Both the position numbers and the translations under genes were made by a program. The notes beneath the pieces were generated by a model. That model saw only the letters and a program-made list of their open reading frames with translations. It ran no database searches and was not told the origin of the DNA. From contig JAGFNJ010000045.1 in the NCBI GenBank assembly GCA_017592775.1, positions 1 through 44,380 of the forward strand: a stretch of 44,380 bases of DNA, in the 5' to 3' direction. Shown here one piece after another: positions 40,959-44,380 of the stretch; positions within the stretch are counted from its first letter, which is position 1; the number at the start of each line of letters is the position of its first letter. The DNA is from Candidatus Accumulibacter conexus. Lineage in GTDB: Bacteria; Pseudomonadota; Gammaproteobacteria; Burkholderiales; Rhodocyclaceae.

Positions 40959-43571
40959 CTAGAGCGTGGCGAGGAAGGCGGTGAGCGCCATCTTGTCGGC
41001 TGGCGAGAGATCCTCGCCGAAGCGATGCCCCTCGTTCTCGATTTCCTGCGTGCAGGTCTGGTAGTTGGCGCTGATGAAATCACGCTGCTCGCGCAGGATA
41101 TCGACGAAGCGCGCCGGGTTCTTGACGATGTCGTCAGCCATCGCCTGCAGCGTCGGCACGAGCTGCTTCTTGCCAGCCGCCTCGAGCTTCGCCGGGTCGC
41201 GCTTGGCGAGGAAGAGGTCGCCGACCAGTTGCTTGTGCGTCAGCCCGTTGAGGAAGCCGGCGCTGGTGCCGGCCGGGATCTGCACCTGACCGAAGCCGAG
41301 CAGGGGCTTCTCGCTCTTGCCGTCGAGCGGCCGCACGCCGACGTCGATCAGCAGATCGGCATTGGTCAGCGTCCGCTTGCGGCCACGCTCCTGCGGATTC
41401 AGGAGTTCGTGCATCGAGCGCCGGTAGAGCGTGAAGCGGCCCTCGACGCTCGGGTCATAGCGCAGGCAGTCCGGCTGCTCGGGCAGCAGCTTGCCGCTCG
41501 CGTCGACGTAGCGGGCACGATGAAAATCGTTCACTTTGTTCGCCGGCTTGCCGCAGATTTCCGGCCCGATGGCATTGTTGTGCATGAACGGGGCACTCGC
41601 CCAGACATTGACCAGCGAGATGTTGCGATAGAAGCCGCGGCCGCCGTCCTTCAGCTCGTCGCGCTCGGGAATGTCGGCGACCAGCGGCTGCCGGCGCAGC
41701 GTCTCGGAGCCATACTCCATGTACAGGTGGCCGGCCTTGTGGTTCGAATGCAGTGCCCGGCAACGGAAGGTACCGACCTCCGTCACCGCCGTCGGCCGGT
41801 CGTTGCCCAGGAAGTCGGCACGTACCTTGCGTGGATGCTCTTCGTTGGCCGCGGCGAAGTCGCGATTGCGGAACGGGCCGCCGACACTTTCCGGGATGCT
41901 CGAGTGGCATCGGGCGCAGTTGTCGGCGAAGACGAGCTGGCCACGGCTGACGGCCCCCTTGCCGAACTCCTTCTCGAGATCGGCAATGAAATCGGTCCGC
42001 GCATAGGTGGCTGCCGGGTTGGCCGCCTTGCGCGACCGCGCACGCGCGGCCTCGAGGTCGGTCTGGTCGGATTCGGCGGAAGCGAAGAAATCGAGCAGAT
42101 TCTGCAGGCGATCCTCGATCGCCCTGAACTCGGGGCAATCGCGCCGGCACTGGCCGATGTTGAATGGTGTCTGGGCAAAGCCGCGCTGCGCCGGGTCGAC
42201 CTGGCGCATGTCGGCGAAGTGGTTGACCCAGCACTGCTCGGAACACGAGCCGATGTTGAAATAGACGCGCTGGATCGCTTCCAGGGCGCCGATCGAATCC
42301 TCGCCGCCCTTCAGGATGTGGTGAACGCCCGGCAGCGCGACTTTCTGGCCGCCGAGATTGACCGGCGTCGTGTCGTCCTCACGCGTGCTCTTCAGCCAGC
42401 ACTTGCCGCTGCGACCAGGCTCGCACCAGCACTTGTCCGCGTCCTTCTCGGCGCCGCAGGAGGCGGTCTTGCGCCACTTGCTGACCACCTCGCCCTGGAA
42501 CACCGGCCGCTGGGCGACATTGACGAGGGCGTTGATCGTCCCCGGATTGTTGATCTGGTCGTGCGAAATCGCCGAGGTATCGGTCACCCCCGGGCGGGCG
42601 TGCGCGAACATCTGGTATTCGAGGCTGCTGATCGGCATCCCCGAACCGAGCAGCTCGGACATGCGCGTGTACTGGTTGCCGACCAACCCCTTGATGTTCT
42701 CCCATTTCGGTTTCGCCGGATCGGCGGGCGGGTTGAGCGGATCGAACGCGATGTGGCACGAGCCACACGAGGTGCCGATCAGGAAGGGGGGCTCGATCGA
42801 CGCGTCGGCCAGCTTGCTTACCCGCTGGTCCGACTCGATGCCGGTCTTCACCGCCAGCGGCCGCGAATAGCCGCTCCAGTCGGCCATGCTGCCGTTGAGC
42901 TGCTGCCAGCGAGCGGCGTCGAAGCGCGGATTGGGAAACTTGCGAACTCCCAGGGCACCCGTCGAGGTGCCGAACTTGAGGTCGCAGGCCGAGTGTCGCT
43001 GGTCGAGCTTGCCGCCCTGGCTGTGTGGATCGTCGGCGTCGAGCGCGGCATCCTTGAGGCCGCAGGCGGGGTCGACGTAGCCGCTCTTGCCGACGTACTT
43101 GAGCAGCACGTCATCCCCCGGGCACCAGTCGAAGCCGAAAGTCTCGTCGAGCGACTTCGCCGGGCAATCGGCTTCGCCCGGCCGGCAGCAGGCGGGGTCG
43201 TTGATGATTCCCCAGGCCCAGAAGCGATCATCGCGCTGGTCGGCACGCAGGACGCGGAACCAGTCGACGAGGACACCGATTCGCTGCTGGAAGGTGTAGG
43301 TGTGGAAGCGGTCGTTGCCCGCAGTCGCCTTGAACCAGATCAGCCGTCCGACGCATTCCGACTCGCTCAGCCCCTCACGGGCGCAGGCCTCGCGGTAGGG
43401 CGCATCCTGGTCCACGACCGATGCCTCCGGCAACGCAGGCGTCGCCGCGGCAACCACCGCTGCCGGCGCATTCTGTGCCTGCGCGACTCCCACGTTTCGC
43501 TGCTGCGAAAGGCCGAACCCGGCGCCGACGATGACGATGGCCGCGATCGCGGCAACCAGAACACGTTTCAT
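40959..43571 (-). CDS. Large exported c-type cytochrome, first gene of the operon
   Basis: This 870-residue protein has a signal peptide or anchor (about residues 2-20) and haem motifs CGSCH at 269-273 and CARCH at 552-556. The N-terminal 200 residues are unusually rich in cysteine (C63, C73, C128, C129, C136, C150, C170, C196), and more pairs occur at 372-391 and 443-479, suggesting several disulfides or metal sites. The late PFMHNNAIGPE recalls the distal motif of dihaem peroxidase-like proteins. AGGAGGGACAGC before ATG 43571 is a strong ribosome site, so I prefer it to ATG 43592. It leads the operon. The substrate is unknown. Confidence 0.78.
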   Translation of the reverse strand: MKRVLVAAIAAIVIVGAGFGLSQQRNVGVAQAQNAPAAVVAAATPALPEASVVDQDAPYREACAREGLSESECVGRLIWFKATAGNDRFHTYTFQQRIGVLVDWFRVLRADQRDDRFWAWGIINDPACCRPGEADCPAKSLDETFGFDWCPGDDVLLKYVGKSGYVDPACGLKDAALDADDPHSQGGKLDQRHSACDLKFGTSTGALGVRKFPNPRFDAARWQQLNGSMADWSGYSRPLAVKTGIESDQRVSKLADASIEPPFLIGTSCGSCHIAFDPLNPPADPAKPKWENIKGLVGNQYTRMSELLGSGMPISSLEYQMFAHARPGVTDTSAISHDQINNPGTINALVNVAQRPVFQGEVVSKWRKTASCGAEKDADKCWCEPGRSGKCWLKSTREDDTTPVNLGGQKVALPGVHHILKGGEDSIGALEAIQRVYFNIGSCSEQCWVNHFADMRQVDPAQRGFAQTPFNIGQCRRDCPEFRAIEDRLQNLLDFFASAESDQTDLEAARARSRKAANPAATYARTDFIADLEKEFGKGAVSRGQLVFADNCARCHSSIPESVGGPFRNRDFAAANEEHPRKVRADFLGNDRPTAVTEVGTFRCRALHSNHKAGHLYMEYGSETLRRQPLVADIPERDELKDGGRGFYRNISLVNVWASAPFMHNNAIGPEICGKPANKVNDFHRARYVDASGKLLPEQPDCLRYDPSVEGRFTLYRRSMHELLNPQERGRKRTLTNADLLIDVGVRPLDGKSEKPLLGFGQVQIPAGTSAGFLNGLTHKQLVGDLFLAKRDPAKLEAAGKKQLVPTLQAMADDIVKNPARFVDILREQRDFISANYQTCTQEIENEGHRFGEDLSPADKMALTAFLATL

Positions 43572-43839
43572 GCTGTCCCTCCTGATAGGCATGCTGTTCG
43601 GCAGACGACTGGTTTAGCGTTGTTTTTGTCGCCACGAATCGGTTCGGTTCATTTACGCATGGACGTTCGTACCGCTGTCGACACCGAAGGTTCCATAGAG
43701 TTGTCAAATGACCGCCGAGGTAATCGGCAAACCGGATAAGTCAGGTGCATGCGACATGGACGCTGAACGCGGGGCTGCCACGACAGCAGGGAACAGGCCG
43801 ACAGCCAGAGGAGCGCTGGCGCGACAGTGGAAAAGAAAA
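43572..43839. other. Upstream region of the cytochrome operon
   Basis: There is no gene here; the promoter of the cytochrome operon should lie here. A perfect TTGACA (-35 consensus) is present on the minus strand at 43702-43707, but no good -10 is found 16-18 bases downstream of it. Confidence 0.4.
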
Positions 43840-43858
43840 CCCCGCCAGACAGGCGGGG
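43840..43858 (-). terminator. Intrinsic terminator on the minus strand
   Basis: Read on the minus strand, CCCCGCC-N5-GGCGGGG is followed directly by TTTTCTTTTCC. This is a classical stem plus U-tract about 120 bases after the short ORF ending at 43982. It insulates the cytochrome operon from upstream transcription. Confidence 0.75.
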
Positions 43859-43981
43859 CTGGTGCGCGAAACGCGGGGTACGTCGCCGCACGGCTCTCGG
43901 GCGTACGCGCCGACAAGGCCAAAGTTGGCCGCCGTGACCGTCGGGACCGCCACGGCCTCCGGTTACAGCGGGTCAGTCCGG

Positions 43982-44164
43982 TCAGTGGGTCTGCTGTGCA
44001 GCCACACCCTCCGCTGACTGCGCCGCGCCTTGTGCGGCCTGGGCCTGCGCCGCAGCAGCGCTGCGCAACAACTGGTTCAACTGATTGGCCAGGTTGGCGA
44101 CGGTGTCGATGCTCAATGCCATGCGGCATGCGAGTGTGCCGCCGATGGCTTCCGGTACCGTCAC
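43982..44164 (-). CDS. Short Ala/Gln-rich protein
   Basis: This 60-residue ORF from GTG 44164 (or 46 residues from ATG 44122) has a helical C-terminal part SIDTVANLANQLNQLL followed by an Ala/Gln repeat-like stretch and the end VAAQQTH. The sequence looks like a real protein end, and a strong terminator lies downstream, but neither start has a clear ribosome site. The frame is open further upstream (GFLEPQTIANLARLGQPG), so this may be the end of a damaged longer gene. The function is unknown. Confidence 0.4.
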   Translation of the reverse strand: MTVPEAIGGTLACRMALSIDTVANLANQLNQLLRSAAAAQAQAAQGAAQSAEGVAAQQTH

Positions 44165-44336
44165 ACCCGGCTGCCCAAGCCGAGCCAGATTCGCGATCGT
44201 TTGCGGCTCAAGAAAGCCAAAGTCGATGAATACGACACCAGTCCCGGCTTGAACCTAAAAACCGCAGTTGCCAGCGTGCAAACCGGCTGAACCTCAGGCA
44301 ATGTGTGGCTTGTTGACGGACGATAGAGGTCACCAA

Positions 44337-44380
44337 ATGGGTGAGGCGAAACGGAAGCTGGAGAAGCACAAAGAAATGGT
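44337..44380 (+). CDS. Start of a gene cut by the window edge
   Basis: ATG 44337 follows AGAGGT at a good distance and reads MGEAKRKLEKHKEM to the edge. Many short hypothetical proteins begin MGEAKRK/R, so this is probably a true start. Nothing can be said about its function. Confidence 0.5.
   Translation, partial: MGEAKRKLEKHKEM

Noticed and set aside
41025-43739. A 904-codon open frame on the plus strand
   Set aside because: It is the antisense of the cytochrome gene with two CxxCH motifs and a strong ribosome site; the plus-strand translation has no recognisable domain.

Overview
The window is GC-rich with betaproteobacterial gene content: YaeQ, a DUF3348/DUF802/OmpA/DUF2894 operon, SCO1 plus PCuAC, a PEP-CTERM protein, DUF2868/DUF3482 and GlsB. 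A Rhodocyclales bacterium close to 'Candidatus Accumulibacter' fits best. That is inference from gene families; there is no rRNA in the window to test it. I saw no tRNA, rRNA, CRISPR array or complete insertion sequence.

Left third (1-22.5 kb), mostly core and metabolic genes. It opens with the 3' end of a PEP synthase/PPDK-like gene, then NADP-type glutamate dehydrogenase and a GFA-family zinc protein. Next come a cysteine-peptidase-like protein of unknown role, an FRG-domain protein translationally coupled to a small unknown protein, an OmpR-type two-component system, and a spondin-domain PEP-CTERM protein. A DadA-like oxidase follows, then a copper-delivery cluster (SCO1, DUF1318, PCuAC) closed by a 145-bp palindromic-ended repeat. 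The rest is a hemolysin III-like membrane protein, the coupled DUF2868/DUF3482-GTPase pair, an amino-acid binding protein, a YidB-like protein, a DUF2252 gene broken by a 7-bp tandem duplication, and GlsB.

Middle (22.7-30.2 kb), an accessory stretch. A truncated TIR-domain gene and a small membrane protein precede an overlapping gene pair: a P-loop ATPase and a TPR protein with nine nearly identical 48-residue repeats. A stump of a formylglycine-generating-enzyme-like gene follows. A roughly 360-bp direct duplication of the 3' end of the DUF2894 gene then brackets YaeQ and a single-span membrane protein. Fragments, duplication and repeat expansion suggest a rearranged defence-like or signalling-like locus.

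Right third (30.2-43.6 kb), two minus-strand operons. The first, DUF3348-DUF802-OmpA-DUF2894, is joined by overlapping stop/start codons. It encodes a MotA/TolQ-like protein with a long coiled-coil tail and a MotB/OmpA-like partner, an architecture like the ZorA/ZorB motor. Its first gene has no ordinary start codon at the expected position. The second has five closely spaced genes: four envelope c-type cytochromes with two CxxCH motifs each, of the dihaem peroxidase/MauG/RoxA-like kind, and one lipoprotein. I cannot assign a substrate. The edge holds a short Ala/Gln-rich ORF with a good terminator downstream, and the first 14 codons of another gene.
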